NCBI RefSeq assembly: GCF_026427715.1
Contig: NZ_CP107558.1
Coordinates: 1,649,001-1,713,000 of the forward strand
Length of the DNA: 64,000 nt
DNA from: Methylocystis sp. MJC1
GTDB lineage: Bacteria > Pseudomonadota > Alphaproteobacteria > Rhizobiales > Beijerinckiaceae
Direction of reading: 5' to 3'
Shown: positions 27,421 through 36,075 of the stretch, piece by piece
Position numbering within the stretch: the stretch's first letter is position 1
Layout: each line of letters starts with the position of its first letter
Program-made: the position numbers and the translations under genes
The notes under the pieces: model-generated
The model's input: only the letters and a program-made list of their open reading frames with translations
Database searches by the model: none
Told to the model about the DNA's origin: nothing

Positions 27421-27473
27421 GCTGCTCTGGATCCCCGATCGCTCGCTTACGCGAGCGTCGGGGATGACAGGGG
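27421..27473. repeat. Palindromic element, family II copy 1
   Basis: The sequence GCTCTGGATCCCCGATCGCT and the mirrored end GAGCGTCGGGGATGACAGGGG enclose a short loop. The same element with small changes is at 53145-53190. It lies between the convergent cupin and pqqDE genes and may terminate both. Confidence 0.7.
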
Positions 27474-27493
27474 GCGTTGTCTCATTCGGCTGA

Positions 27494-28933
27494 TTACGCG
27501 CCTTGCGGCGCGCCGCCAACGCGCCGGTAGATGAAGTCCGGCGGCGGCGCGTGCGACTCCGTTTCGGCATAGGCCGCAAAACGGGCATGTTCCGGCGAGA
27601 GGTGGCAGGCCGGGTCGGTCGCCGTCGGATCGCCCGTGACGGCGAAAGCTTGGCACCGGCAGCCGCCGAGGTCGATCTCGCGGCGATCGCAGGATGTGCA
27701 CGGCTCCTTCATCCAGTCCGTGCCGCGATAGGCGTTGAAGGCGGCGCCATTCTGCCAGATATCGGCGAGCTTTCGCTCGCGCACATTATCGAAAGCGAGG
27801 CCTGGGAGGGTCTGCGCGGCGTGGCAGGGCAGGGCCTTGCCGGAAGGGGTCACCGCCAGGATCGAACGGCCCCAACCGCCCGTGCATTGCTTCGGCCGCG
27901 TCGCATAATGGTCGTGGATGACGAAGTCGAAGTTGAGCACGCCCTGCAGGCGCTTCTTCGCTTCCTCGACGACGCCGACCGTCTCCATGAAGGTCTCGCG
28001 CGTCGGGATCAAAGCCGCGCGGTTGAGCTGCGCCCAGGCGTAATATTGGATATGCGCGATCTCGATGCGCTGCGCGTCGACCTCGACGGCGAAGTCGATG
28101 ATCTGCGGCAGATGCGCGATGTTCTGTCGGTGCATCGGCGCATTGATCGTGAGCCCCATGCCAAGCTCGCGCACCCAGCGCGCGACGTCGCGCTTCTTCG
28201 GCACGCCGCCTTCAAAGGCGGAAATGCGATCGGCGCTTTCGGGCACGATGTCCTGGATCGAGACCTGCACATGGTCGAGGCCGATCTCGGCCAAACGCTC
28301 CAGCCGCTCGCGCGTGAGCAGCACGGCGGAGGTGACGAGATTGGTGTAGAGGCCGGCCTCCACCGCATAGGCCAATATCTCTTCGAGATCGCGCCGCGCC
28401 GTGGGTTCGCCGCCGGAGAGATGCAGTTGCAGCGCGCCGATCGACGCCGCCTGACGGAAGGTCTCGCCCCATTGTTCTGCCGTCATCTCGACATTCGAGC
28501 GCTCGAGCTCCAGGGGATTGGAGCAATAGGGGCATTGCAGCGGGCAGCGATGCGTCAGCTCGGCGAGAAGGCCGGCCGGTCCGCCTGCGAAGGGCGCGAT
28601 GGAGGTAGCGAAATCGGAAAGCTTCGGCGGCGCGAAAGGATCGACGCCGTCGCACAGCAGGCGCTTGTCGGCGAGGCCCTGCAGCAGATTCGTTACGTCG
28701 CGCGTGATGACGTCGAGCGGCGCTGCGTATTGCTGCGCGAGGCTGGCGCAGAGATCGGCGAGGCGTGTTTTGCCGTCGATGGCTTTGAGCACGATGAGGC
28801 CGATGGGGTCGAGCTCATAGGCGCGCTCGGGCGCGAGGATGGCCGTGCGTGCGCGCGGGCGGTCCTCGTGTAGGCGCGAATAGCGCGTGAAGCCGGGGCG
28901 GGAGTCCGGGCCGATGATGTAGCGTGTGGTCAT
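27494..28933 (-). CDS. pqqE: PqqD-PqqE fusion: peptide chaperone plus radical SAM enzyme of PQQ synthesis
   Basis: The 479-residue product joins two PQQ steps. Residues about 20-95 are a PqqD domain (AYELDPIGLIVLKAIDGKTR, ITRDVTNLLQGLADKRLL) that holds the PqqA peptide. A linker then leads to a radical SAM domain with C130-xxx-C134-xx-C137 (THRCPLQCPYCSNP), the [4Fe-4S] site, which forms the Glu-Tyr C-C bond in PqqA. The C-terminal SPASM-like region holds further Cys (PCTSC, GGCRCQAF, DPACHL). The order pqqB-pqqC-pqqDE on the minus strand is kept, but 166 bases with REP copy B separate pqqC from this gene. A methanotroph needs PQQ for methanol dehydrogenase. Confidence 0.95.
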   Translation of the reverse strand: MTTRYIIGPDSRPGFTRYSRLHEDRPRARTAILAPERAYELDPIGLIVLKAIDGKTRLADLCASLAQQYAAPLDVITRDVTNLLQGLADKRLLCDGVDPFAPPKLSDFATSIAPFAGGPAGLLAELTHRCPLQCPYCSNPLELERSNVEMTAEQWGETFRQAASIGALQLHLSGGEPTARRDLEEILAYAVEAGLYTNLVTSAVLLTRERLERLAEIGLDHVQVSIQDIVPESADRISAFEGGVPKKRDVARWVRELGMGLTINAPMHRQNIAHLPQIIDFAVEVDAQRIEIAHIQYYAWAQLNRAALIPTRETFMETVGVVEEAKKRLQGVLNFDFVIHDHYATRPKQCTGGWGRSILAVTPSGKALPCHAAQTLPGLAFDNVRERKLADIWQNGAAFNAYRGTDWMKEPCTSCDRREIDLGGCRCQAFAVTGDPTATDPACHLSPEHARFAAYAETESHAPPPDFIYRRVGGAPQGA

Positions 28934-29003
28934 TTGTTACCCGGTTACGTCGGGGCTCCCATGTCCCCCAGTCTCTCTCGAGGGACATTTACCATGGTCT
29001 CCG

Positions 29004-29088
29004 CCGTCATTGCGAGCGGAGCGAAGCAATCCAGGGGCAGCCACTACTGCTCTGGATTGCTTCGTCGCTGCGCTCCTCGCAATGACGG
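29004..29088. repeat. REP-like palindromic repeat, copy B
   Basis: The same element as at 4031-4116: CGTCATTGCGAGCGGAGCGA, AAGCAATCCAG, centre, then TCTGGATTGCTTCGTCGCTG and CTCCTCGCAATGACGG. It sits inside the pqqC-pqqDE gap, so it is transcribed within a likely operon. Confidence 0.85.
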
Positions 29089-29099
29089 TGGGAGGCTTT

Positions 29100-29858
29100 T
29101 TACTCCTCCGGCCGCCACGCGCCCGGCGGGATCAGCGCCGGCGTCACATAGGCGTGATGCAGCGCGTCGAGCTGCGCCCACAGCACATTGCATTTGAACC
29201 GCACGGCGCCGACGCAGGCTTCCTGCTCGGCACGGGTTTTCGCATTGTCGAGCACATAGCCCAATGCAAATTCCGAGTCGCGCGGCGCCTGCGACAGACG
29301 GCGCTTGAAATAGGCCATCACATGGTCGTCGACGAAGTCGTAATTCTCCAGCATCCCCACGATGCGTTCGCGATGGATGGAGGGCGCGAAAAGCTCGGTC
29401 AGCGACGACGCCACCGCCACGACGAGCGGCTGCTCCACGACGAAGCGCACATAGGCCTCCACCGCGAATTTCGTCGCGGGCAGGGCGCCGCGGCGCGAGG
29501 TGACATATTCGCGCGTAAAGCCCAGCGCGTCTGTCAACACCAGCCAGCGCTCGATGCCGCCGGCTTCTTCGCCGAGCCCGTCGTGGTCGTGGATGCGGTG
29601 AATCCATTCGCGGCGCAATTCGCGGTCGTGGACGCGGCTCATGAAGGCGGCGTCCTTGCGCGGCACGGCTTCCTGATAGCAATAGCGGTTCAGCGCCCAG
29701 GCGGCGACTTGGTGCTTCTGCAGCTTGCCGCCATGCAGAAGCTTATGGAACGCGTGCTTGTCGTGGTAGCGCTCGACGCCGACATTGCGGATCGCGGCCT
29801 CGAAATCTGTCCTGGACAGCGGCGCGGCGTCGCGCCAATCGGTAGCGATCTCGTTCAA
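29100..29858 (-). CDS. pqqC: Pyrroloquinoline-quinone synthase
   Basis: A 252-residue, all-helical, cofactor-free oxidase that performs the last ring closure and eight-electron oxidation giving PQQ. Recognisable stretches are RYHDKHAFHKLLHGGKL, AWALNRYCYQEAVPRKDAAF, HRIHDHDGLGEEAGGIERW and the C-terminal AYVTPALIPPGAW. The ATG overlaps the pqqB stop (ATGA), indicating translational coupling. The length is standard for the family, with no PqqD domain fused at its C-terminus, unlike the PqqCD fusion of Methylobacterium. Confidence 0.96.
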   Translation of the reverse strand: MNEIATDWRDAAPLSRTDFEAAIRNVGVERYHDKHAFHKLLHGGKLQKHQVAAWALNRYCYQEAVPRKDAAFMSRVHDRELRREWIHRIHDHDGLGEEAGGIERWLVLTDALGFTREYVTSRRGALPATKFAVEAYVRFVVEQPLVVAVASSLTELFAPSIHRERIVGMLENYDFVDDHVMAYFKRRLSQAPRDSEFALGYVLDNAKTRAEQEACVGAVRFKCNVLWAQLDALHHAYVTPALIPPGAWRPEE

Positions 29859-30784
29859 AGCGTCACCTCCATGCCGTCCGCGCCGACCTCCCAGCCTGCC
29901 GCCTGCACGGCGGCGCGCTGCGTCGAGTTTGCGTCGAGGACCGGATTCGAATTGTTGATATGCACGTAGATTTTGCGCGCGACGTCGAGCGGCGCCAAGC
30001 CGGCTATCGAGCCGTCCTCGCCGCTCATATTGACATGGCCCATGCGCGAGCCGGTCTTGCCCATGAGACCCTGCTCGATCATCTCGTTTTCATGGAACAG
30101 CGTGCCGTCGAAGAAGACGAGCGCGGCGCCGCGCAGACGGTTGGCGAGCGGCGCATCGATTTTGGCGCAGCCAGGGATGTAGAAGAAGGATTTGCCCGTC
30201 TTCGTCTCGATGACTTCGAGGCCGAGCGTGTCGCCTGCCGAGGTGCCGAAATTCGGCGCGTTCTGGTCTTCGAGATAGAGTGCGATCTTGCCCGGCACGG
30301 GGAAAGCGCGGATGGAAAGGCCGAGATCGACGCCGGCCCCCGTCAGCGGGGTCGCCTCGTCCATATGCAATTCGTTGCGCGGCACGAGCTGCTTCTGCAG
30401 AATCGTGAAGATCGGATTGGCGGCAAGCGCCTGCAGAACGCGGTCGGCGGCGTAGACGCTGAAGGGCTGCGCTTCGCGCAAGTTCAACAAGCCGGCGACG
30501 TGATCGACGTCGCCATTGGTGAGCGCCACAGCTTTGATCGGGCTCGCGCGCACGGGATCGCCTTCGGCCGGCGCGAGCGCCGGGGCGGCGGCGATCTGCT
30601 CGCGCAGATCGGGCGACGCGTTGAGCAACACCCAATTGGCGCCATCGGCGCTCACGGCGAGCGATGATTGCGTGCGCGGCGTAAAGCCAGGGGCGCGAGC
30701 GCGCACCGCGCGGCAATTGGCGCAATTGCAGTTCCACTGCGGGAAGCCGCCGCCGGCGCCCGAGCCAAGGATTCTGATCCGCAT
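29855..30784 (-). CDS. pqqB: PQQ biosynthesis protein PqqB
   Basis: A 309-residue metallo-beta-lactamase-fold protein. The start ATG at 30784 gives the family N-terminus MRIRILGSGAGGGFPQWNCN, with the structural zinc cysteines C19, C21 and C24. ALTNGDVDHVAGLLNLREAQ is the core motif. PqqB hydroxylates the Glu-Tyr dipeptide intermediate in current models. It is the first gene of the pqqB-pqqC-pqqDE run. I found no PqqA-like peptide (E-x3-Y) in the 340 bases upstream, so pqqA must be elsewhere. Confidence 0.96.
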   Translation of the reverse strand: MRIRILGSGAGGGFPQWNCNCANCRAVRARAPGFTPRTQSSLAVSADGANWVLLNASPDLREQIAAAPALAPAEGDPVRASPIKAVALTNGDVDHVAGLLNLREAQPFSVYAADRVLQALAANPIFTILQKQLVPRNELHMDEATPLTGAGVDLGLSIRAFPVPGKIALYLEDQNAPNFGTSAGDTLGLEVIETKTGKSFFYIPGCAKIDAPLANRLRGAALVFFDGTLFHENEMIEQGLMGKTGSRMGHVNMSGEDGSIAGLAPLDVARKIYVHINNSNPVLDANSTQRAAVQAAGWEVGADGMEVTL

Positions 30785-31125
30785 CGCGTCTACAGCGCTT
30801 GTTGACAAGCGCCGTTCTCCCTTGTGCGGCAACGGGCGAACGCGACCTCTCCGCTAAAGGGGAGGGAAGGGATCGCGCCCGGCGTTCACCCAATTGCCCA
30901 GTCTTCTTTTGGGCGCGCACTATGCACCCTCGGCGCGGCCGCGCAAGTGCGGCATATGTTCGCCTTTGTTTAACCTATCTTCGCGACTTTGCCTTAGAAC
31001 CGAGGGCCGGCTCGCCCCGCTTTCGTCGCTTTCTCGGGTAAGAAGGGAAGCGCTGGGCCAGGGCGCCTTCGCATCGCATCACTCTCTCGCGGGAAACTTT
31101 CCCGGCTGCGCCGGATCGAACCACT
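30785..31125. other. 341-bp divergent intergenic region, pqqB and lipoprotein hydrolase
   Basis: No gene is supported here. Frames crossing it on the minus strand lack the E-x3-Y core of PqqA. It presumably holds divergent promoters for the pqq genes and the hydrolase at 31126. AT content rises near 30955-31000, a plausible promoter area, but no consensus boxes are clear. Confidence 0.4.
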
Positions 31126-32292
31126 TTGCGCATCACGCTTCCGCTTTCGACCCTCCTCGCCGCGACGCTGCTCTCAGGCTGCGTCTCCGATGGCATGCGC
31201 GCTGTCGACGGACACTGGACCAACGCCGTCTCGCTTGTCTCGGGCCCGCAGGGCGAGCCCAATCGCGTGCCGCTCTTCGTCGCGTCGACACGGCGCGGGG
31301 AGGGCGCGACAGACGACGGGCGTGCGCATTTTTCTCTCACCGCGATCGGCGTGCCGCAGAACCATCGTCCCGGCGCCATGGAGCGGCCGAGCTTCGGCGG
31401 CGCGGACAAGAACCGCCATTTCACCGTGCTCTCCAAGCGCAACATGGACGAGGAGGAGTTCTACGGGGAACTCGCCGCCCATGTGTCAGGCCGCATCGGC
31501 GTCTCGCGCGACATCCTGCTGTATGTGCACGGCTTCAACACCAGCCATGACGAGGCGCGGTTCCGCCTCGCGCAGGTCGTGGCCGACGGCGGCTTTTCCG
31601 GCGTTCCGACGCTTTTCTCGTGGAATTCGCGCGGCGGCCTTTTCAACTACGAGTCCGACAAGGAAGCCGCGACCGTCTCGCGCGACGCGCTCGAGAAAGT
31701 GATGCTCTCGCTCGCCAAGACGCCGGGAGTAGGGCGCGTGCATATACTCGCGCATTCCATGGGCTCGTGGCTCACTATGGAGACGCTGCGCGGCATCGCT
31801 CTTTCGGGCCATCCCGATCTTGACGGCAAGCTCGGCGAGGTGATGCTCGCCAATCCGGACATCGACCTCAACGTCTTCCGCCAACAGGTCGCGCGGCTCG
31901 ACCCGCATCGCGTCTCGATCTTCGTCGCCAACAACGATCGCGCCTTGTCGCTCTCCTCGCGCATCGCCGGCGACCGGCCGAGGCTCGGCGCCATGGACCC
32001 GTCGAAACCGCAGGACAAGGCGGAGATCGACCGGCTCGGCGTCTCCGTGCACGACATCTCGTCCTTTTCGACGGACTTCATCGGCCACGGCGCCTTCGCC
32101 GAGGCGCCCGATGTGGTGCGAAAGATCGGCGCGCATATAGCCGCGCCCCGCGCTCAGGACTCCGACAAGCAGGCGATCCCGGATTTCAGGGGCGAGGATA
32201 CGGGAACGACCGCCGTTCCGCAGACCCCGCCGCCTCCGGGGGCCGTCCAGAAAGTCGAGACATCGCCGCTGCCGCCGGTTGCGGGGCGCTGA
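31126..32292 (+). CDS. DUF900-type alpha/beta hydrolase lipoprotein
   Basis: A 388-residue protein starting at TTG 31126. Its lipoprotein signal peptide (MRITLPLSTLLAATLLSGC) has a lipobox ending in Cys19. The hydrolase core follows: LYVHGFNTSHDEARFRLAQ, FSWNSRG, the nucleophile elbow AHSMGSW (Ser in SMG), NPDIDLNVF, and a late His region (DFIGHGAF). A Pro-rich tail ends the protein. DUF900 members are predicted serine hydrolases without an established substrate. No better start codon gives a complete signal peptide. Confidence 0.8.
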   Translation: MRITLPLSTLLAATLLSGCVSDGMRAVDGHWTNAVSLVSGPQGEPNRVPLFVASTRRGEGATDDGRAHFSLTAIGVPQNHRPGAMERPSFGGADKNRHFTVLSKRNMDEEEFYGELAAHVSGRIGVSRDILLYVHGFNTSHDEARFRLAQVVADGGFSGVPTLFSWNSRGGLFNYESDKEAATVSRDALEKVMLSLAKTPGVGRVHILAHSMGSWLTMETLRGIALSGHPDLDGKLGEVMLANPDIDLNVFRQQVARLDPHRVSIFVANNDRALSLSSRIAGDRPRLGAMDPSKPQDKAEIDRLGVSVHDISSFSTDFIGHGAFAEAPDVVRKIGAHIAAPRAQDSDKQAIPDFRGEDTGTTAVPQTPPPPGAVQKVETSPLPPVAGR

Positions 32293-32378
32293 CGGCTGGA
32301 AAGGTTGCCTAACGCGCCCCCGCGGCCTATTGGGAAATTAAACTTCTCGCCGCGAAACGCCAAGGCGCCGGAAAAGCC

Positions 32379-32993
32379 ATGTCCAATGTCACGCTGATCG
32401 ACAATTACGACAGCTTCACCTTCAATCTGGTCCATTACTTCGGCCAGCTCGGGGCGAATGTCACGGTGCATCGCAACGACGCGGTTTCGGTCGCCGAAGT
32501 GCTGGCCGGCGCGCCCGACGCCATCGTGCTCTCGCCCGGCCCCTGCACGCCGCATGAGGCGGGCATCTGCATGGACCTGATCAGAGCCGCCGCCGAGACC
32601 GTGCCGATCTTTGGCGTGTGCCTCGGCCATCAATCGATCGGCGAGGTTTTCGGCGGCGAGGTGATCCGCGCCCCGCTGCCGATCCATGGCAAGATGGCGA
32701 CGATCCTGCACGACGGCGACGCGGTGTTTCGTGGCATCGACGGGCCGTTTCAGGCGACGCGCTATCATTCGCTGGTCGTCAAGCGCGAAACCCTGCCTTC
32801 CTGCCTGCGCGTCACCGCCGAGACGCCTGATGGGCTGATCATGGCGCTCTCACACAACACGCTGCCGACCCATGGCGTGCAGTTCCACCCTGAGAGCATC
32901 ACCTCGCAGCACGGTCACAAGATTTTGCGGAATTTTCTGGACCTCGCGGCCGAGTGGAACGCGGCGCAGCGGGGCAGGGCGAAGGTGGCGTAG
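32379..32993 (+). CDS. trpG: Anthranilate synthase glutamine amidotransferase subunit
   Basis: A 204-residue class I glutamine amidotransferase that supplies ammonia to TrpE. The triad is visible as C81 (FGVCLGHQ) and H170/E172 (GVQFHPESI); the N-terminus MSNVTLIDNYDSFTFNLVHY is the TrpG/PabA signature. It is the first gene of trpGD. The 140-base gap to trpD is filled by a palindromic repeat. TrpG and PabA cannot be separated by motif; the trpD neighbour favours TrpG, which often serves both pathways. trpE is 11 kb away on the other strand. Confidence 0.95.
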   Translation: MSNVTLIDNYDSFTFNLVHYFGQLGANVTVHRNDAVSVAEVLAGAPDAIVLSPGPCTPHEAGICMDLIRAAAETVPIFGVCLGHQSIGEVFGGEVIRAPLPIHGKMATILHDGDAVFRGIDGPFQATRYHSLVVKRETLPSCLRVTAETPDGLIMALSHNTLPTHGVQFHPESITSQHGHKILRNFLDLAAEWNAAQRGRAKVA

Positions 32994-32996
32994 GGC

Positions 32997-33120
32997 CCCC
33001 TCCCCAACCCTCCCCCGCTTCGCGGGAGAGGGGGAACACCGTAGCCTTCATCGACAATGCCGATCGCGAGCGTCCCCTCTCCCGCTTGCGGGGGAGGGAC
33101 AGGGAGGGGGAAAGCCCCTC
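32997..33120. repeat. Palindromic composite repeat, family III copy 1
   Basis: This fills the trpG-trpD gap. Two hairpin units of the type CCCTCCCCCGCTTCGCGGGA flank a core CCTTCATCGACAATGCCGAT followed by CGCGAGCGTCCCCTCTCCCG. The core and hairpins recur, inverted, between purM and purN at 54968-55163. Confidence 0.75.
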
Positions 33121-33133
33121 AAGCAAACCCTCG

Positions 33134-34147
33134 ATGCAAGACTTCAAACCCTATATCGCCGCCATCGCCGAAGGCGAGCCGCTCGCCCGCGAAGAGGCGC
33201 GCGCCGCCTTCTCGCTGATTTTCGAAGGCGCCGCGACCCCGGCGCAACTCGGGGCCTTCCTCATGGGCCTGCGCATGCGCGGCGAAACCGTGGAGGAAAT
33301 CATCGGCGCGGCGCAGGCCATGCGCGCCGCGATGACGCCCGTCGAGGCGCCGCCCGGCGCGATCGACATTGTCGGCACCGGCGGCGACGGGGCCGGCACG
33401 TTCAACATCTCGACGCTCGCCGCCATTATCGCCGCCGCCTGCGGCGCGGTGGTCGCCAAGCATGGCGGCAAGGCGTCCTCCTCGCGGTCCGGCGCGTCCG
33501 ATGTGCTGGGCGAGCTTTCGGTGAAGGTGGGCATTCCACCCGCCGCCGCGGCCGCCTGCCTGCGGAATGCCGGCATCTGTTTTATGGCCGCGCCGACGCA
33601 CCATCCGGCGCTGCGCCATGCGGCTCCGGTGCGGGCGGAGCTTGGCGTGCGCACCGTTTTCAATCTGCTCGGGCCCCTATGCAACCCGGCCCGCGTCGAG
33701 CGTCAGGCGCTCGGCGTCTATTCGCGCGATTGGCTCGAGCCGCTGGCGCGCGTGCTGCGGGAGATGGGCTCGCGACGGGTCTGGCTGCTCCATGGCAGCG
33801 ACGGCCTCGACGAGGCGACGACCACCGGCGTGACCCACGTGGTGGCGCTTGAAGACGGCGCCATCCGCGCCTTCGACATCACGCCGGAGGATGCAGGCCT
33901 GCCGCGCGCCACGACGCAGGAGCTCGTCGGCGGCGATCCCGCCCATAACGCCAAGGCGCTGCGCGCGGTGCTGGCCGGCGCGAAGAACGCCTATCGCGAC
34001 ATCGCCGTGCTGAACGCGGCCGTCGCCCTGGTGGTGGCCGAGCGCGCCGCCGACCTTCGCGAAGGCGCGGCGCTGGCGGCGAAAGCGCTCGATACGGGCG
34101 CTGCGGCGGAAAAGCTCGAAGCGCTGGTCAAGCACTCCAACGCGTAA
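33134..34147 (+). CDS. trpD: Anthranilate phosphoribosyltransferase
   Basis: A 337-residue enzyme that transfers the phosphoribosyl group of PRPP to anthranilate, the second step of tryptophan synthesis. The PRPP loop GTGGDGAGTFNIST is at 81-94, followed by KHGGKASSSRSGASDVLGEL (about 107-126) and FMAAPTHHPALRHAAPVR. The ATG at 33134 gives the family N-terminus; the upstream part of the open frame is repeat sequence. It converges on moeA with a 9-base gap. trpC, its usual downstream neighbour, is inverted beyond moaC. Confidence 0.97.
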   Translation: MQDFKPYIAAIAEGEPLAREEARAAFSLIFEGAATPAQLGAFLMGLRMRGETVEEIIGAAQAMRAAMTPVEAPPGAIDIVGTGGDGAGTFNISTLAAIIAAACGAVVAKHGGKASSSRSGASDVLGELSVKVGIPPAAAAACLRNAGICFMAAPTHHPALRHAAPVRAELGVRTVFNLLGPLCNPARVERQALGVYSRDWLEPLARVLREMGSRRVWLLHGSDGLDEATTTGVTHVVALEDGAIRAFDITPEDAGLPRATTQELVGGDPAHNAKALRAVLAGAKNAYRDIAVLNAAVALVVAERAADLREGAALAAKALDTGAAAEKLEALVKHSNA

Positions 34148-34156
34148 CCGTGCGCC

Positions 34157-35374
34157 TTATCCGGGCAAGCGCCAAATCCGGCAGGGGGCGCCGGCCGGCA
34201 AAGGGGCGTCGCCCGGCTCGCGGATGAGCAGCGCCTGCGACTGCGCCAGTTCCGTCAGCAGAGAGGAATCCTGCATCGGTTGCGGCGTCGCGACGGGGTG
34301 CCCCTCGGCGTCGCGGGAGAGCCTCGCGCGCATATAATCGCGTCGCCCCTTGTTGGCGGGCAGGTTCGCGCCGGCGATGGCGGTTTCCGTCTGATCGGCG
34401 CCAGCCTTCGGATCGCCCTGCAGCGCGCGGATCAACGGCGCCAGAAACACCAAAGCGCAGACGATCGAGGCCACCGGATTGCCCGGCAGGCCAAGAATAT
34501 GCGCATCGCCCAGGCGGCCGGAGATGAGCGGCTTCCCTGGGCGCATGGCAATCTTCCAGAAATCCAGCGTCATGCCCTGGCGGGCCAGCGCGGGGCGCAA
34601 AAGATCGTGATCGCCAACCGAGGCGCCTCCCAGCGTCACGAGAATATCCGCCTTGGCCGCGCGGGCGAGGCCGATGCCGCGTTCCAGATCGGCGAGATCG
34701 TCGCGGAACAGCCCCAGATCGATCACCTCCGCTCCCGTGCCTTCGGCGATGGCGCCCACGGCGAAACTGTTGCAGGCGATGATCTGCGCGGGACCGGGCT
34801 CGGCGCCGGGCGGCACGAGCTCGTCGCCGGACGCCAGCAGCGCCACGCGCGGCCGACGCGCGACGGGCAGAATCGCATGGTTCATGGCGGCGGCGAGCGC
34901 CAGTTCCGCAGGGCCGAGACGGGTTCCCACAAAAAGCCCGGCGGCGCCCGCGCGGAAGTCGAGGCCGGCCACGCGGATGTGATTGCCCGGCGCAGCGCCC
35001 GATTTGGCGCGGATGCCGCCCTCAGCGACCTCAGCGTCTTCCTGCAAAAGGATGGCGTCGGACCCCGCGGGGACGGGGGCGCCGGTGAAAATGCGGACGG
35101 TTTCGCCGGGGTTCAAGGCAGCGGCATAGCCATGGCCGGCGGCGCTTTCGCCGACGAGCTTCAACGGCCCTGCGGCGAGGTCGGCGCTGCGCAGCGCATA
35201 GCCGTCCATGGCCGAGACATCGACCGGCGGCTGGGTGCGCTTGGCGACGAGGTCGCGCGCGAGCGTGCGGCCGCGCGCGGCGGCGAGCGGCGTCTCTTCC
35301 TCACCGAGAAGGGCGGCGCCAGAGAGAATGCGCGCGAGAGCGTCGTCGACGGAGAGGAGCTTGTTATCGGCCAT
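34157..35374 (-). CDS. moeA: Molybdopterin molybdenumtransferase
   Basis: A 405-residue enzyme that inserts molybdate into adenylated molybdopterin. The layout is standard: N-terminal domains I/II (QPPVDVSAMDGYALR, the MoeA signature), a MoCF-fold domain (VTLGGASVGDHDLLRPAL, ISGRLGDAHILGLPGNPVAS) and a C-terminal beta domain (MRARLSRDAEGHPVATPQP). It is last in the minus-strand run trpC-moaC-moeA. A 206-base gap with REP copy C separates it from moaC. Confidence 0.97.
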   Translation of the reverse strand: MADNKLLSVDDALARILSGAALLGEEETPLAAARGRTLARDLVAKRTQPPVDVSAMDGYALRSADLAAGPLKLVGESAAGHGYAAALNPGETVRIFTGAPVPAGSDAILLQEDAEVAEGGIRAKSGAAPGNHIRVAGLDFRAGAAGLFVGTRLGPAELALAAAMNHAILPVARRPRVALLASGDELVPPGAEPGPAQIIACNSFAVGAIAEGTGAEVIDLGLFRDDLADLERGIGLARAAKADILVTLGGASVGDHDLLRPALARQGMTLDFWKIAMRPGKPLISGRLGDAHILGLPGNPVASIVCALVFLAPLIRALQGDPKAGADQTETAIAGANLPANKGRRDYMRARLSRDAEGHPVATPQPMQDSSLLTELAQSQALLIREPGDAPLPAGAPCRIWRLPG

Positions 35375-35440
35375 TGCGGGTTACTCTTTTGCTCGACGAA
35401 GCGCGGCTGCCGCTTTTGCGAACCGCAACGCCGCTGTCCG

Positions 35441-35523
35441 CCGTCATTGCGAGGAGCGAAGCGACGAAGCAATCCAGAGCCCCATCGCGGCCCTGGATTG
35501 CTTCGCTTCGCTCGCAATGACGG
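35441..35523. repeat. REP-like palindromic repeat, copy C
   Basis: CCGTCATTGCGAGGAGCGAA, GCGACGAAGCAATCCAGAG, centre, then CCTGGATTGCTTCGCTTCG and CTCGCAATGACGGCCG. It lies in the moaC-moeA gap, inside the inverted trpC-moaC-moeA block. Confidence 0.85.
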
Positions 35524-35580
35524 CCGGAAAAAGGGGAGGTTCACGACGCAGACAGGTTCTGCGTCGAGAATAACAGGCGA

Positions 35581-36057
35581 TTATTCCCGCCGCCAATCGC
35601 CGCTTTTGCCGCCCTCTTTCGAAACAAGCTCCACGCCCTCGATGCGCATGGCGCGATCGACGGCCTTCAGCATGTCGTAGATGGTGAGACAGGCGACCGA
35701 GACCGCGGTCAGCGCCTCCATTTCGACGCCCGTCTTGCCGGTGACGCCCGCCTCGACGTCGACGCGCAGACCCGGAAGGGACTCGTCGGGCGTGATGTCC
35801 ACGGAGACGCTCGACAGGGGCAGGGGGTGGCAGAGCGGAATAAGCTCGCTCGTCTTCTTCGCCGCCATAATGCCGGCGATGCGCGCGACGCCGAAGACGT
35901 CGCCCTTCTTGGCTTGCCCCGCGACGGCGAGGGCCAATGTCTCGGGCCCCATGACCACGCGCCCGCGCGCTCGCGCGAGGCGTTTCGTATCCGCCTTGGC
36001 GGAGACGTCGACCATATGGGCGTCGCCAGTCGCTGAGAGATGGGTGAGCTTGGTCAT
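35581..36057 (-). CDS. moaC: Cyclic pyranopterin monophosphate synthase
   Basis: A 158-residue enzyme that converts 3',8-cyclo-7,8-dihydro-GTP to cPMP, the first stable intermediate of molybdenum cofactor synthesis. The motifs [20 protein letters not shown] and [20 protein letters not shown] are the MoaC signature and contain the catalytic residues of the family; [10 protein letters not shown] follows. It is 18 bases downstream of trpC and co-transcribed with it in all likelihood. Confidence 0.97.
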   Translation of the reverse strand: MTKLTHLSATGDAHMVDVSAKADTKRLARARGRVVMGPETLALAVAGQAKKGDVFGVARIAGIMAAKKTSELIPLCHPLPLSSVSVDITPDESLPGLRVDVEAGVTGKTGVEMEALTAVSVACLTIYDMLKAVDRAMRIEGVELVSKEGGKSGDWRRE

Positions 36058-36075
36058 GCGTCCGAGAAGGTAGGC

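Noticed and set aside
30785-31125. Hidden pqqA upstream of pqqB
   Set aside because: Minus-strand frames in this stretch show no short peptide with the E-x3-Y core.
32997-33120. CRISPR array between trpG and trpD
   Set aside because: The repeated units are inverted hairpins without regular spacing or spacers. They match the other intergenic palindromic repeat at 54968-55163.
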